The notes: generated by a model not told the origin, from the sequence alone. Shown: positions 47,797 to 60,297, numbered from the stretch's first letter. The stretch is DNA of 64,000 nucleotides from DAOUKH01 sp965261455 (GCA_965261455.1 OZ253453.1:1240001-1304000); one strand, 5' to 3'. Translations and numbers: made by a program.

Positions 47797-48903
47797 ATGG
47801 CAACGAACACACCAACGTACATCTCCGCCGACGATCATCTGGACCTGAACGAGCTGCCGGCGGACCTCTGGAGCAGCCGCCTGCCAACCGAGTTCAAGGA
47901 GGCCGCACCGCAGGTCGTCCAAGACCCGAAGCGCGGCCCGATCTGGCAGGCGGACGGCGCGCGATGGGGTCCGCACGGCCCCGGACGCCCCGGCTCGATG
48001 CCGGGCCTCTTCGAGCGAGCCGGCATCGGCGGCGACTGGACCGTCCGCCCCTCGACCCCCGCGCTGCGGTTGGAAGACATGGACACGGACGGCGTCTACG
48101 CCCAGGTCATCTACCCTGGGCTGAAGGGGATCCCGGCATTGGAGCCGGCCCTACGCCGCGAGTGCATCAAGGTCTACAACGACTGGACGGCCGAGTTCGA
48201 CGCGGCGGCCGGCGGACGCATCCACAACCTCGCCGTGCTCCCCACCGACGACCCCGAAGCGGCGGCGGTCGAGCTCCGGCGGACCGCCGCTCTCGGGCAT
48301 CGCGGCGCGATCTTCGACCACACCGAGGAGGACCGCCCGATCTTCGATCCCGTCTGGGAGCCGCTCTGGACAGAGGCGGAGGCAGCGGGGATGCCGGTCT
48401 CCGTCCACCTGGCACAAGCGGGAACGCACAGCCTGCGCTCACGCCCCTCGAGCTGGATGATGGGCGCCTACGTCTCCGTCTCCGCGCTTCAGTTGGACGA
48501 AGTGCTGTCCAGCATCTGCTTCTGCGGCATGCTGGAGCGGCGGCCCGGACTCAAGATCGTGCTCGGAGAATCGGGCCTCTGGTGGATACCCTTCCTCGTT
48601 ACCAAGATGGACGAGGTCTTCCACAAGTACCGGGGCACGTTCAAGGACTTCCGGCCCGAGGTTCCGCCGTCGGAGCTCTTCAAGCGGCAGGTGCTCACCA
48701 CGTACCTCGGGGATCCGGCGAGCATCAAGCTGATGGCCGACTTCGCCCCGGACAGCATTATGTGGTCTTCGGACTATCCCCATCCGGGGAGCAGTTGGCC
48801 CCACTCGAAGGAAAGCATCGCGGAGGACCACATCGGCCTCGACCCCGCCGTCGTCGCCAAGCTCACCTGGGAGAACGCCGCCCGGCTCTACCGCATCGCC
48901 TGA
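47797..48903 (+). CDS. Amidohydrolase-2 family protein
   Basis: 368-residue metal-dependent hydrolase/decarboxylase. It has the N-terminal YISADDHLDLNELPADLW, with a D-D-H in place of the usual D-x-H, RLEDMDTDGVYAQVIYPGLK, RIHNLAVLPTDDPEAAAVEL, LKIVLGESGLWWIPFLVTKM and the C-terminal IMWSSDYPHPGSSWPHSKES. GGGAAGG lies upstream of the ATG. It is the third member of the superfamily here and the most distant from the 19-22 kb pair. Substrate unknown. Confidence 0.9.
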   Translation: MATNTPTYISADDHLDLNELPADLWSSRLPTEFKEAAPQVVQDPKRGPIWQADGARWGPHGPGRPGSMPGLFERAGIGGDWTVRPSTPALRLEDMDTDGVYAQVIYPGLKGIPALEPALRRECIKVYNDWTAEFDAAAGGRIHNLAVLPTDDPEAAAVELRRTAALGHRGAIFDHTEEDRPIFDPVWEPLWTEAEAAGMPVSVHLAQAGTHSLRSRPSSWMMGAYVSVSALQLDEVLSSICFCGMLERRPGLKIVLGESGLWWIPFLVTKMDEVFHKYRGTFKDFRPEVPPSELFKRQVLTTYLGDPASIKLMADFAPDSIMWSSDYPHPGSSWPHSKESIAEDHIGLDPAVVAKLTWENAARLYRIA

Positions 48904-48908
48904 CAGCG

Positions 48909-49657
48909 CTAGATTTCGACGACCATGCCCTCGTAGGCCGCTTCGATTTCGACGCCCAGGCGGCGTGAGACTTCTGCCAATTCCGCCAATATCGCCTCTT
49001 CCAGCCAGGGCGTCATGTGGACGGTAATCACCCGCGCGGGAGCCGGTTTCGTCAAGTAGGAGGCCATTTCGGCCTCAAAACGGGCCGGTGTGAGATGCTT
49101 CGCTCCGCCGCCGTGGGCGTTGGGGTAGGTCACCTCGCAGAACAGCGCGTCGGGGGTCACGTGCTCCCACGCCGCCGCCAGACCACCGCCGGTGTCGCCG
49201 GTGTAGAACATGCTCCGGCCATCCGCCGAGCGCACCTCGTAGCCCACAGCGGGTACGCCGTGCTCGACGGGGACGGCGAGTGCCGTATGCCCTTCGATCT
49301 CGATCTCCTCGAACGGCTCGATGGGGTGGAGGTCGAGCGAGGGGAGATTGCCTCCGGGGAGGAACGTTGGGTAGAGCACGCCGTTGATCAGGTGCTCGCG
49401 AAGCTCGGTGAGCACGGGTTCGAGGCCGTAGACACGGGTGAGGCCGTGGCCGGCGGTGTTGATGGCGAGTAGCGGGACGCCGTGGATATGGTCGAAGTGG
49501 CGGTGGGTGAGGAGCACGGCGCGGACGCGGCGCTGTTCCTCAATCGTCAGGGCGGTGTGAACCGCGCCGGCGTCGATGCAGATGACGTCGTCGACGAGGA
49601 GGGAGACCGGCGCGGTAGTGGCGGAGGCGGCGTTGTGCGCGCCGAGAACGCGGACTC

Positions 49658-49661
<4 letters not shown>
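48909..49661 (-). CDS. MBL-fold metallohydrolase (RNase Z-like)
   Basis: 250 residues with the metallo-beta-lactamase signature LLTHRHFDHIHGVPLLAINT, a second metal site in MFYTGDTGGGLAAAWEHV and VTYPNAHGGGAKHLTP, and a late VITVHMTPWLEEAILAELAE. The form is that of cyclic-nucleotide phosphodiesterase/RNase Z-like enzymes (3',5'-cAMP class II). Its ATG overlaps the nhaA stop as ATGA, so it is coupled to nhaA. It ends five bases from the convergent amidohydrolase stop. Confidence 0.88.
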
Positions 49662-51031
<1,370 letters not shown>

Positions 51032-51082
51032 CGCGTCCTCACTCAGTCATCCAACGCAACCTATCCATGGTAGCAAGTCGGC

Positions 51083-53374
51083 TCAACGGCGTGGGCCTTG
51101 CAGATGGTGTTCGAGGATGACGGCCGCCGCGCGTTTGTCGAGCGGCTCGTTGTTGTTGCCGCACTTGGGCGACTGAATGCACGAGGGGCAGCCCTCGCGG
51201 CAGGGGCACTCGCGGATGGCCCGCAGCGTCGCCGCCCAGAGCTCCTCGATGAGGTCGTAGCCCTTCTCCGCGATGCCCACGCCGCCGGGGTGGCCGTCGT
51301 AGATGAAGATCTGCGGCTTGCCGGTGTCGGGATGGAGGGCCGTCGAGACCCCGCCGATGTCGGCGCGGTCGCACATGGCGAAGAAAGGCAGCATACCGAT
51401 GGCGGCGTGCTCGGCGGCGTGCAACCCGCCCGGAACGTCGAGTTTCAACCGGTCGATCTCGGCAAGCGCCGAGTCCGCGATGTCGGACCACAGCGCCGTC
51501 GTGGCGAACGACCGCGTCTGTGGCTCCAAGGGCACGTCGTCGATCACCGAGTCGGTGAATTGGCGCTTGCGCCGGTAGCCTATAACGGTGCGCGTCACGT
51601 CCACGTTTCCTAGAAAGACGTCGACCCCGTTCACGTTCTTCCTCGACGCCACGCGTTCGATGTCGATGTCGGTCGTGTGGCGGGTGACAGTGTAGTAGGG
51701 ATCGGCGTGGGGCCGGACGCGGGCGGTGCGCGCCGCCATGTCGAGATCGGTGACGAAGAAGGGCTCCCCCTGGTGCAGATAGACCGCGCCGGGGTGAAGC
51801 TGCGAGAAGACGATCGAGGCGTCCACGTGCTCAAGGAGCGCGCCGCTCGTCTCCTCCACCACCAGGAACCGATCGCCGGACGCGGAGCGGATGTCGACAT
51901 GCTCGGCGGGGTAGGCGACGCCGGGGGAGGGGAACCAACGGCCGCGCGCCTCGTGGACGGCGCCCTGTTGCTCCATGTGCGGCAGCAGGGCGCGCATCTC
52001 CTCGCCGAACAACGCCTCGTCGTTCGGCTCCAGCGGGGCCTCGAAGGCGGCGCAGGCGAGATGCGGTTCGAGGACGTAGGGATTGGCGGGCGCGATGAGC
52101 ACGTGCTCCTGCGGCTTGCCGAAGAAAGCGGCGGGGTGGCGCATGAGGTACTGATCGAGCGGGTTGTCGGAGGCGATCATCACGCTGAGGGAGCGTTCCC
52201 CGCCGCGTCCGCTGCGGCCCGCCTGCTGCCACGCGCTGGCGACCGTGCCGGGGTAGCCGTTGAGCACCGTCGCGTCGAGGTCGCCCACGTCGATACCGAG
52301 TTCGAGGGCGTTGGTCGCCGAGACGCCGAGCAGCGAGCCTTCGAAGAGTCCCTGCTCGATGGCGCGGCGGTCCTCAGCCAGATAGCCGGCGCGGTAGGCC
52401 CGGACACGCCCCGAGAGCGGCACCGACTCCTGCTTCAAGCGGTCGCGGGTGTAGATATAGACAAGCTCGGCGGTCTTGCGGCTGCGGCTGAAGGCGATGG
52501 TGCGGACCTCGTCCTTCACCAGCTCGGAGAAGACGTGCGTGGCTTCTGAGTTCGGGCTGCGGCGCGCCGTCTGCTCCTCATCCATGAGCGGCGGGTTCCA
52601 CAGCACGAAGTCCTTCCCGCCGTAGGGAGAGCCGTCGTCGTCGATGACCTCGAACGGCAGCCCCGTCAGGCGTTCGGCGTGCTCGCCCGGATTCGCCACC
52701 GTCGCCGAGCACAGCACGAACTGCGGGGCGCCGCCGTAGAGGGCGCAGACGCGACGCAGCCGCCGGATGACGTTCGCTACGTGCGACCCGAAAACCCCGC
52801 GGTAGACGTGGCTCTCGTCGATGACGACGTAGCGGAGCCCGGCGAAGAAGCGTTTCCACGCGGCGTGGTTGGGGAGGATGCCGAGGTGCAGCATGTCGGG
52901 GTTGGTGATGACGACCTGACCGGCGCGGCGTATCTCGGCCCGGTCGCGGGACTCCGTGTCGCCGTCGTACGTCGCGCAGCGGAGCGCCGGGTCCATGCAG
53001 CCGCCAAGCTCGCGGAGCTTGCGCAGTTGGTCCTGGGCCAGCGCCTTGGTGGGGAAGAGATAGAGCGCGCGCGAGCCCCGCGTCCGCAGCAGGCGCTCCA
53101 GCACCGGGACGTGATAGCAAAGGCTCTTCCCGCTCGCGGTGGCGGTGGACACGACCACGTTGCCGCCCTCACGGAGCGCCTCGATGGCCCGCGCCTGGTG
53201 TTCGTAGAGCGGCAGGAACCCCAGCGATTCGAGATGCGTTTCCAGGGCGCCGGGGAGCGGCTCGGATAGCTCGCGGGGGCGAACGGGGCGAGGCTGGACG
53301 TCTTCCAGATGCACGATCTGGCCGTCGTACCAGTCCTGCTCACGGACGCGCGCCAGGAAGGCCTGTGTGTCCAC
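51083..53374 (-). CDS. DEAD/DEAH helicase of the MrfA/YprA (Hrq1-like) family
   Basis: 763-residue superfamily-2 helicase. Walker A is VVSTATASGKSLCYHVPVLE, motif II VVIDESHVYRGVFG, motif V/VI region VSATNALELGIDVGDLDATV and GRSGRGGERSLSVMI. The C-terminal DUF1998-type domain ends in a four-Cys cluster, CPCREGCPSCIQSPKCG, typical of MrfA, which unwinds DNA during repair of mitomycin-type lesions. The partner nuclease MrfB (an exonuclease) is not adjacent. It starts 43 bases after the DUF503 gene. Confidence 0.93.
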   Translation of the reverse strand: MDTQAFLARVREQDWYDGQIVHLEDVQPRPVRPRELSEPLPGALETHLESLGFLPLYEHQARAIEALREGGNVVVSTATASGKSLCYHVPVLERLLRTRGSRALYLFPTKALAQDQLRKLRELGGCMDPALRCATYDGDTESRDRAEIRRAGQVVITNPDMLHLGILPNHAAWKRFFAGLRYVVIDESHVYRGVFGSHVANVIRRLRRVCALYGGAPQFVLCSATVANPGEHAERLTGLPFEVIDDDGSPYGGKDFVLWNPPLMDEEQTARRSPNSEATHVFSELVKDEVRTIAFSRSRKTAELVYIYTRDRLKQESVPLSGRVRAYRAGYLAEDRRAIEQGLFEGSLLGVSATNALELGIDVGDLDATVLNGYPGTVASAWQQAGRSGRGGERSLSVMIASDNPLDQYLMRHPAAFFGKPQEHVLIAPANPYVLEPHLACAAFEAPLEPNDEALFGEEMRALLPHMEQQGAVHEARGRWFPSPGVAYPAEHVDIRSASGDRFLVVEETSGALLEHVDASIVFSQLHPGAVYLHQGEPFFVTDLDMAARTARVRPHADPYYTVTRHTTDIDIERVASRKNVNGVDVFLGNVDVTRTVIGYRRKRQFTDSVIDDVPLEPQTRSFATTALWSDIADSALAEIDRLKLDVPGGLHAAEHAAIGMLPFFAMCDRADIGGVSTALHPDTGKPQIFIYDGHPGGVGIAEKGYDLIEELWAATLRAIRECPCREGCPSCIQSPKCGNNNEPLDKRAAAVILEHHLQGPRR

Positions 53375-53417
53375 CGTCTCGCTCAGGGCGTAGCGACCGG
53401 CGCCCGCCGCGCCGTGG

Positions 53418-53711
53418 CTAGACGCCGTCGATGATTTCTATCTCGTAGTCCAGCAACTCGGCATCGCCTAGCTGCCGCTCAATATAGTGCACGACGTTTG
53501 AGAGCATGGAGTTGGCGTGCCGGCCGTCGTTGCTCACGCACGTCAGCCCAAAGGTGAGCCGCTGCCATGCCTCCTGGTCTTCGATCTCGGCGATGGCGAC
53601 GTTGAACTTGGCACGGACCTTGGAGGCAATCGAGTGGGCGATCCGCCGCTTCCCCTTAATGTTGTCGTTTTCAGGGATTCTCAGGGAGAGTCTGCAAACG
53701 CCTATGTGCAT
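53418..53711 (-). CDS. DUF503 family protein (YlxP-like)
   Basis: 97 residues: MHIGVCRLSLRIPENDNIKG, KRRIAHSIASKVRAKFNVAI and AEIEDQEAWQRLTFGLTCVS are the DUF503 pattern, often encoded near infB-rbfA. Its role is unclear; some homologues bind RNA or act in ribosome assembly. TATAAT ends nine bases before the ATG at 53711, so the leader is absent or a few bases. It precedes the helicase gene on the same strand. Confidence 0.9.
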   Translation of the reverse strand: MHIGVCRLSLRIPENDNIKGKRRIAHSIASKVRAKFNVAIAEIEDQEAWQRLTFGLTCVSNDGRHANSMLSNVVHYIERQLGDAELLDYEIEIIDGV

Positions 53712-53720
53712 GGCCCACCG

Positions 53721-53726
53721 ATTATA
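53721..53726 (-). promoter_or_regulatory. -10 element of the DUF503 gene
   Basis: Perfect TATAAT on the minus strand, nine bases before the ATG. No clear -35 is seen. Confidence 0.5.
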
Positions 53727-53762
53727 ACCCCCCGCGTTCACCCATTCGTTACACTGGCGCGA

Positions 53763-53792
53763 TTGACGCTACCGCCGGTGTCTCCTTAGAAT
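53763..53792 (+). promoter_or_regulatory. Promoter of ubiE/menG-rex
   Basis: TTGACG (53763-53768), an 18-base spacer and TAGAAT (53787-53792). Transcription would begin near 53799, past the GTG at 53794, which argues for the ATG at 53845 as the ubiE start. Confidence 0.6.
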
Positions 53793-53844
53793 TGTGAATC
53801 TTGTAGCAATCCGACGGCTCTTTCGCGCAGTGTCCCCACAAGCT

Positions 53845-54597
53845 ATGGCAAGGCCATCAGACGCGGAGAAAACGGGCTACGTTCGCCGCCTGTTCGGGCG
53901 CATCGCTCCCCGGTACGACCTTGGGAACCGCGTCATCAGCCTCGGCCGCGACCGGGGCTGGCGGCGCGCGGCGGTCAGGGACTTCGCCCCCGCCGCGGGA
54001 GAACGCATCTTGGACGTGGGATCGGGCACCGGCGACCTGTCGCTGGCGTTGGCCTCGGCAGGGGCGTCGGTCACGGCCTGCGATCTAAGCGCTCCCATGC
54101 TGCGGATCGGGGCGCGGCGGGCGCGCGAGGCCAACGGCGGCGGCCTCGACATCTCCCACGTCCTCGCCGACGCGCTGTGCCTCCCCTTCGCCGATGCCGT
54201 GTTCGACGGCGCGGCGGCGGCCTTCACGGTGCGGAACTTCGCCGACTTGGGCCGGGGCCTGGCGGAGATCGCGCGGGTGCTCAAGCCCTCGGGGCGCTTC
54301 CTCTGCCTGGAGTTCACCCAACCTCCCTCGGCCCTCGTCAGCGCGCTCTACCGCCCCTACCTCAACTACGTGCTGCCAATCCTCGGCGGCGCGGTGACGG
54401 GCGACGCCGGCGCCTACCGCTATCTGACCGCTTCGATCAAGTCCTTTCCTGGGCCCGACCCGCTGGCCGGCCTCATGCGGGCCGCGGGATTCTCCCGCGT
54501 CGATTGGCGGCTGCTGAACCTGGGTTCCGTCGCCATCCATCTCTGCCGAAAGGAGCCGGCGGGCCTACCATCCCAGCCTTCACCCGCCACGGTTTGA
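53845..54597 (+). CDS. ubiE: UbiE/MenG-type quinone methyltransferase
   Basis: 250-residue SAM-dependent C-methyltransferase for demethylmenaquinone (or a benzoquinone precursor). It shows KTGYVRRLFGRIAPRYDLGN, motif I RILDVGSGTGDLSLALASAG, AAAFTVRNFADLGRGLAEIA and GRFLCLEFTQPPSALV, with the conserved F-P-G-P in SIKSFPGPDPLAG. The open frame begins at a GTG at 53794, but that lies before the predicted transcription start, so I use the ATG at 53845. It is followed by rex, whose TTG overlaps its TGA; both concern redox metabolism. Confidence 0.92.
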   Translation: MARPSDAEKTGYVRRLFGRIAPRYDLGNRVISLGRDRGWRRAAVRDFAPAAGERILDVGSGTGDLSLALASAGASVTACDLSAPMLRIGARRAREANGGGLDISHVLADALCLPFADAVFDGAAAAFTVRNFADLGRGLAEIARVLKPSGRFLCLEFTQPPSALVSALYRPYLNYVLPILGGAVTGDAGAYRYLTASIKSFPGPDPLAGLMRAAGFSRVDWRLLNLGSVAIHLCRKEPAGLPSQPSPATV

Positions 54598-55271
54598 CTC
54601 AAGCACACGCGCCGGTACCGCAGAATATTCCCGAAGTCGTGATCCTCCGGCTTCCGCTCTATGTGCGCGTGCTAACGCAGCTCCGCGACGACGGCACCGA
54701 GGTCGTGAGCTCGCGGGAGCTCGGCAACCGCCTCGGCGTCACCCCGGCGCAAATACGAAAAGACCTGAGCTACTTCGGGCGCTTTGGGAAGCAGGGACGG
54801 GGCTACAACGTGGGCTATCTCGTCGGCGAGCTGCGCGGCGTCTTGGGACTCGACCGTGAGTGGAATACCGCCGTTATCGGCGTGGGCCGTCTGGGGCGGG
54901 CCATTATCAACTATCCCGGCTTCGGTCCCGAGGGATTTCGCGTCGTCGCCGCGTTCGATAACGACCCCGACCAGATCGGGCGCGAGCTAGCCCACCTCAA
55001 GGTGCTCTCGACGAACGACCTCCCCAAGGTGATGGGTACGAAGAAGATCGACATCGCCATCGTCGCAGTGCCGGCGCAGACGGCGCAAACGGTCATCGAT
55101 CAGCTCGTCGCCTGCGGGGTCAAGGCAATCCTGAACTACGCGCCGATCGCGCCGCAGGCGCCCGAAGACGTGCGGGTGCGCAACATCGACCCCGTGCTCG
55201 GCCTGCAGACAATGACCTACCACCTCGCGTCGCGTCAGGACGCGGATGCGGGGAAGCCGCCGCGCGCCTAG
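54594..55271 (+). CDS. rex: Redox-sensing transcriptional repressor Rex
   Basis: 225 residues. N-terminal winged helix (IPEVVILRLPLYVRVLTQLR, VSSRELGNRLGVTPAQIRKD, LSYFGRFGKQGRGYNV) and a C-terminal NAD(H)-binding Rossmann domain (AVIGVGRLGRAIINYPGFG, VVAAFDNDPDQIGRELAH). Rex senses the NADH/NAD+ ratio and derepresses respiration and fermentation genes. The start is a TTG whose TGA overlap with ubiE (TTGA) implies coupling; the family N-terminus requires a start at or near it. It converges on atpC, overlapping by four bases (CTAG). Confidence 0.95.
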   Translation: MTQAHAPVPQNIPEVVILRLPLYVRVLTQLRDDGTEVVSSRELGNRLGVTPAQIRKDLSYFGRFGKQGRGYNVGYLVGELRGVLGLDREWNTAVIGVGRLGRAIINYPGFGPEGFRVVAAFDNDPDQIGRELAHLKVLSTNDLPKVMGTKKIDIAIVAVPAQTAQTVIDQLVACGVKAILNYAPIAPQAPEDVRVRNIDPVLGLQTMTYHLASRQDADAGKPPRA

Positions 55272-55711
55272 GAGCCGGGACGCGGCGGCGCGGGAGCGCC
55301 GGTGGCGCGGCGGCGGCGGGCCACCCGCAGGCGGATGTTCGCCCGCCGAAAGGAACTCAGGGCGCGCTCCAAGTCAAGGTCGGTGGTGTGGGAGGCGATC
55401 TGCTCTTGGGCCTTCTTCATCGCCTCCTCGGCGCGAGCGAGGTCGATCTCGTCGGCGCGCTCCGCGGAGTCGGCAAGCACGATGACCCGGTTGTCGAGGA
55501 TTTCAAGGAAGCCGCCGGCCACGGCGAAGGAGAGCGTGTCGCGGCCCCCGTCCTTGAGGCGTATCTCGCCCGGTTCGAGCATGGTGAGCAGCGGGGCGTG
55601 GCGGGGCAGCAGGCCTAGCTGGCCTTCGGAGCCGGGCGCGATGATCATGTCGGCCTCGGCTTCGAGGACGGTGCGCTCGGCGGTGACAATCTCGATTTTC
55701 AGCTTCGCCAT
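55268..55711 (-). CDS. atpC: ATP synthase F1 subunit epsilon
   Basis: 147-residue epsilon subunit, central stalk and inhibitor of F1. MAKLKIEIVTAERTVLEAEA, GQLGLLPRHAPLLTMLEPGE and the beta-barrel domain (1-85), then a two-helix C-terminal domain (DEIDLARAEEAMKKAQEQIA) with a basic tail. It is the last gene of the operon, 45 bases after atpD. Its stop overlaps the convergent rex stop. Confidence 0.95.
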   Translation of the reverse strand: MAKLKIEIVTAERTVLEAEADMIIAPGSEGQLGLLPRHAPLLTMLEPGEIRLKDGGRDTLSFAVAGGFLEILDNRVIVLADSAERADEIDLARAEEAMKKAQEQIASHTTDLDLERALSSFRRANIRLRVARRRRATGAPAPPRPGS

Positions 55712-55756
55712 TGGTTTGTTCTCCGGCGCTGCGCGCGGGCGGAGCGGTCCGGCCGT

Positions 55757-57154
55757 TTAGTTGCGGGCCAGCATCTTCTGGCCATCTTCGACGGCCTCCT
55801 CGATGGTCCCTTTCATGTAGAAGGCCTGCTCGGGGATGTCGTCGTGCTTGCCTTCCAGGATCTCCTTGAAGCCGCGCACGGTTTCGACGACGGGCACGTA
55901 CCGGCCTTCGATGCCGGTGAACGGCTCGGCGACGAACATCGGCTGGGTGAGGAAGCGCTGGATCTTGCGGGCCCGGGACACGGTCTGCTTGTCCTCTTCC
56001 GACAACTCCTCCATGCCCAGAATCGCGATGATGTCCTGCAAGTCCTTGAAGCGCTGGAGCACCAGGCGGACGCCCTGCGCGGCATCGTAGTGGTCTTTGC
56101 CCACGATGTTGGCGTCGAGGACGCGCGAGCTCGACACCAGCGGGTCGACGGCGGGATAGAGCGCCTGGGCGGCCAGGTCGCGGTCGAGGGAGATCACCGC
56201 GTCGAGGTGGCCGAACGTCGTCGCCACGCCGGGGTCGGTGTAGTCGTCGGCGGGGACGTAGATCGCCTGGAACGAGGTGATCGAGCCGTTCTTGGTCGAG
56301 GTGATGCGCTCCTCGAGGTCGCCCATCTCGGTCGAGAGCGTCGGCTGATAGCCCACCGCCGAGGGCATGCGCCCGAGCAGCGCGGACACTTCCATGCCGG
56401 CGAGGATGTAGCGGTAGATGTTGTCGATGAAGAGCAGGACGTCCTGGCCCTCGCGGTCGCGGAAGTACTCCGCCATGGTGAGACCGGTGAGGGCGATGCG
56501 GAGGCGCACCCCCGGCGGCTCGTTCATCTGCCCGAAGACGAGCACGGTCTTGTCGATGACGCCCGACTCCTGCATCTCGTGCCAGAGGTCGTTGCCCTCG
56601 CGTGAGCGCTCGCCCACGCCGGCGAAGACGGAGAAGCCGCCGTGCTCGGTGGCGATGTTGCGGATCAGCTCCTGAATGACGACGGTCTTGCCGACGCCGG
56701 CGCCGCCGTAGGCCCCGATCTTGCCGCCCTTGGCGAACGGCGTGATGAGGTCGAGCACCTTGATGCCGGTCTCGAGGACCTGCGCTTCGGTGACCTGGTC
56801 CTCGAACGGAGGCGCGGCCCGGTGGATGGGCCATCGCTCCTCGGCCACGACGTCGCCGAGGTTATCCAGGGTCTCGCCGGTGACGTTGAAGAGGCGGCCG
56901 AGAGAGGTGCGGCCCACGGGGACGGCGATAGCCTGGCCGGTGTCCACGGCTTCGGCGCCGCGGCTGAGGCCCTCGGTGGCGCCGAGGGCAAGGCAGCGCA
57001 CCCAGTTGTTCCCGATGTGCTGCTCGACTTCGAGGACGAGCTTCTCGCCGTTCTGGCCGATTTCCAGCGCATTGTAGATAGCGGGCAACTCCGCCGCGGC
57101 GAACTCGACGTCCACCACGGTGCCGATGATTTGCACAACCTTACCGGTTGCCAT
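55757..57154 (-). CDS. atpD: ATP synthase F1 subunit beta
   Basis: 465-residue catalytic subunit: Walker A GGAGVGKTVVIQELIRNI, the catalytic Glu in FAGVGERSREGNDLW, Walker B LLFIDNIYRYILAGMEVSAL and ALYPAVDPLVSSSRVLDANI, with a QPMFVAEPFTGIEGRYVP segment near the C-terminus. Full length. Located between atpG and atpC. Confidence 0.98.
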   Translation of the reverse strand: MATGKVVQIIGTVVDVEFAAAELPAIYNALEIGQNGEKLVLEVEQHIGNNWVRCLALGATEGLSRGAEAVDTGQAIAVPVGRTSLGRLFNVTGETLDNLGDVVAEERWPIHRAAPPFEDQVTEAQVLETGIKVLDLITPFAKGGKIGAYGGAGVGKTVVIQELIRNIATEHGGFSVFAGVGERSREGNDLWHEMQESGVIDKTVLVFGQMNEPPGVRLRIALTGLTMAEYFRDREGQDVLLFIDNIYRYILAGMEVSALLGRMPSAVGYQPTLSTEMGDLEERITSTKNGSITSFQAIYVPADDYTDPGVATTFGHLDAVISLDRDLAAQALYPAVDPLVSSSRVLDANIVGKDHYDAAQGVRLVLQRFKDLQDIIAILGMEELSEEDKQTVSRARKIQRFLTQPMFVAEPFTGIEGRYVPVVETVRGFKEILEGKHDDIPEQAFYMKGTIEEAVEDGQKMLARN

Positions 57155-57220
57155 CTAGAGAACCTCCTGCTCAAGGAGAGCCGTCGAGGAAAGCGACGTT
57201 GGTATTGGTATCACGAAACC

Positions 57221-58087
57221 TTATCCTTCCAGCGCCACGACGCCGCCGGTTATGTCGAGAAGTTCGCCGGTAATCGCGGCCTGGCGGACCTTGTTCATTT
57301 CGAGGGTTAGGCCATCAATCATTTCGTTGGCGCTATCGGTCGCGTTCCGCATGGCGACCATGCGGGCGGAGTGCTCACTCGCATTGGCTTCGAGGAGGGC
57401 CTGGTAGATCTGCACGTCGATGAAACGCGGTAGCAGCTCCCGCAGGACGCTCGCGGCGTCCGGTTCGTAGATATAGCTCGCGTGCGCCGCCACGGCGCCG
57501 TCGGCCGCCTCCGGCTCGATGGGCAGGAGCTGCCGCACCACGGGGCGCTGCACGACCATCGAGACGAACTCGGCGAAGATCAGATAGACACGGTCGGCCT
57601 GCCCCGAGATATAGGCGTCGGTGATCAGCCGGGTAATACCCTGAATATCGAGGACGCTGAAACGGTCGCCCATGTCGGTGAAGGAGGCGGTGACGTTCTG
57701 GCCGTAGCGCACCAGGAAGTCGCGGCCCTTCTTGCCGACGGAAACGGCGGAGACGGGCTGTTTCTCTTCGAGTACGAACTGCGAGGCGCGCCGGTTGAGG
57801 TTCGAGTTGAGGCCGCCGGTGAGGCCGCGGTCGGGCGTGACGTGGAGAATCTGGACGTTGCGCACTTCCCGCTTTTCGAGCAGCGGGTGCAGGTCGTCGA
57901 GGTTCTCCGACTGGGCCGCGAGGTGCCCCAGGACGCTGAGCAGCTTGTCGGCGTAGGGCCGTCCGGCGAGCACCCGCTCCTGGGCGCGGCGCATCTTCGA
58001 CGCCGCGATCATCTCCATGGCGCGAGTGATCTTCGCCGTATTCTCGACGCTCCGGATGCGCCGCCGTATGGTCCGTAGGTTCGGCAT
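57221..58087 (-). CDS. atpG: ATP synthase F1 subunit gamma
   Basis: 288-residue rotor shaft: MPNLRTIRRRIRSVENTAKI, TRAMEMIAASKMRRAQERVL at the N-terminus and the C-terminal EHSARMVAMRNATDSANEMI, TLEMNKVRQAAITGELLDIT, both hallmark helices. Nine bases separate it from atpA. Confidence 0.97.
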   Translation of the reverse strand: MPNLRTIRRRIRSVENTAKITRAMEMIAASKMRRAQERVLAGRPYADKLLSVLGHLAAQSENLDDLHPLLEKREVRNVQILHVTPDRGLTGGLNSNLNRRASQFVLEEKQPVSAVSVGKKGRDFLVRYGQNVTASFTDMGDRFSVLDIQGITRLITDAYISGQADRVYLIFAEFVSMVVQRPVVRQLLPIEPEAADGAVAAHASYIYEPDAASVLRELLPRFIDVQIYQALLEANASEHSARMVAMRNATDSANEMIDGLTLEMNKVRQAAITGELLDITGGVVALEG

Positions 58088-58095
58088 GGTTCAGC

Positions 58096-59601
<1,506 letters not shown>

Positions 59602-59723
59602 GCTCTGCTCCCCAGCCGCTCTCGCGGCCTCTTGGGTTACCCGTATATTGGTCTTAGCGCTTGTCTCTGGTTATCGTAATCTCGCTGCCGTTATGTCGTT
59701 TGTCGTTCCTTGCGCCGCGGTCG

Positions 59724-60269
59724 CTAGGCCGCGCCCTCGTGCAGGGTGCGGCGCAGGGTGTTCAACTTCGAGCGAACGCTGCCGTCGACGACCCGGTCGC
59801 CGATCTTGACAACCATGCCGCCGACGAGGGACGAGTCGGTGCGGTATTCGAGGCGCACCTCTTTCCCGGTCACGTCCGCGAGCCACTGTTCGATTCGGCC
59901 GCGTTCCGCCTGATCGGCGTCCACCGCGGTGACGACCTCGGCGCGCACGATGCCGCGGTGCTCGTCGAGGAGGCGGTGAAACTCACGGGCGACCGGCGCG
60001 GCGAGGGCGGCGAGCCGGCCCTTGGCGACTAGCAGTGTCGCCAGGTTCAGCCCCTCCGCGCTCAACGCGGGGAGTATCCGGGCCAAGACTTCGCGTTTCT
60101 GTTCGATCGACAGCTTCGGACTCTCCACCAACTCGGAGAAGCCTTCCTGCGCGGCGGCTTCGGCGAGCGCTTCCAGATCGCCCACCCACGCGTCCATCGT
60201 GTCGCGCTCGCGGGCGATCTCGAACGCCGCTTGGGCGTAACGTCTCGCCGATGCTCCAGGTGACGGCAC
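59724..60269 (-). CDS. atpH: ATP synthase F1 subunit delta
   Basis: 181-residue peripheral stalk subunit (OSCP): ARRYAQAAFEIARERDTMDA at the N-terminus, NLATLLVAKGRLAALAAPV in the middle and the C-terminal LEYRTDSSLVGGMVVKIGDR, VVDGSVRSKLNTLRRTL. Order between atpF and atpA is as usual. Confidence 0.95.
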   Translation of the reverse strand: MPSPGASARRYAQAAFEIARERDTMDAWVGDLEALAEAAAQEGFSELVESPKLSIEQKREVLARILPALSAEGLNLATLLVAKGRLAALAAPVAREFHRLLDEHRGIVRAEVVTAVDADQAERGRIEQWLADVTGKEVRLEYRTDSSLVGGMVVKIGDRVVDGSVRSKLNTLRRTLHEGAA

Positions 60270-60297
60270 TGCTTTGTTTCCTTACACGCTCGGGTAT

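Noticed and set aside
46917..48968. 683-codon open frame on the plus strand
   Set aside because: It crosses the antisense of acuC and an alternative frame of the amidohydrolase gene; its Arg/Pro/Gly-rich product matches nothing and its frame conflicts with clear genes.
53794..53844. Upstream GTG start for ubiE giving a 267-residue protein
   Set aside because: It lies one base after the -10 hexamer of the only good promoter, so it would not be on the transcript.
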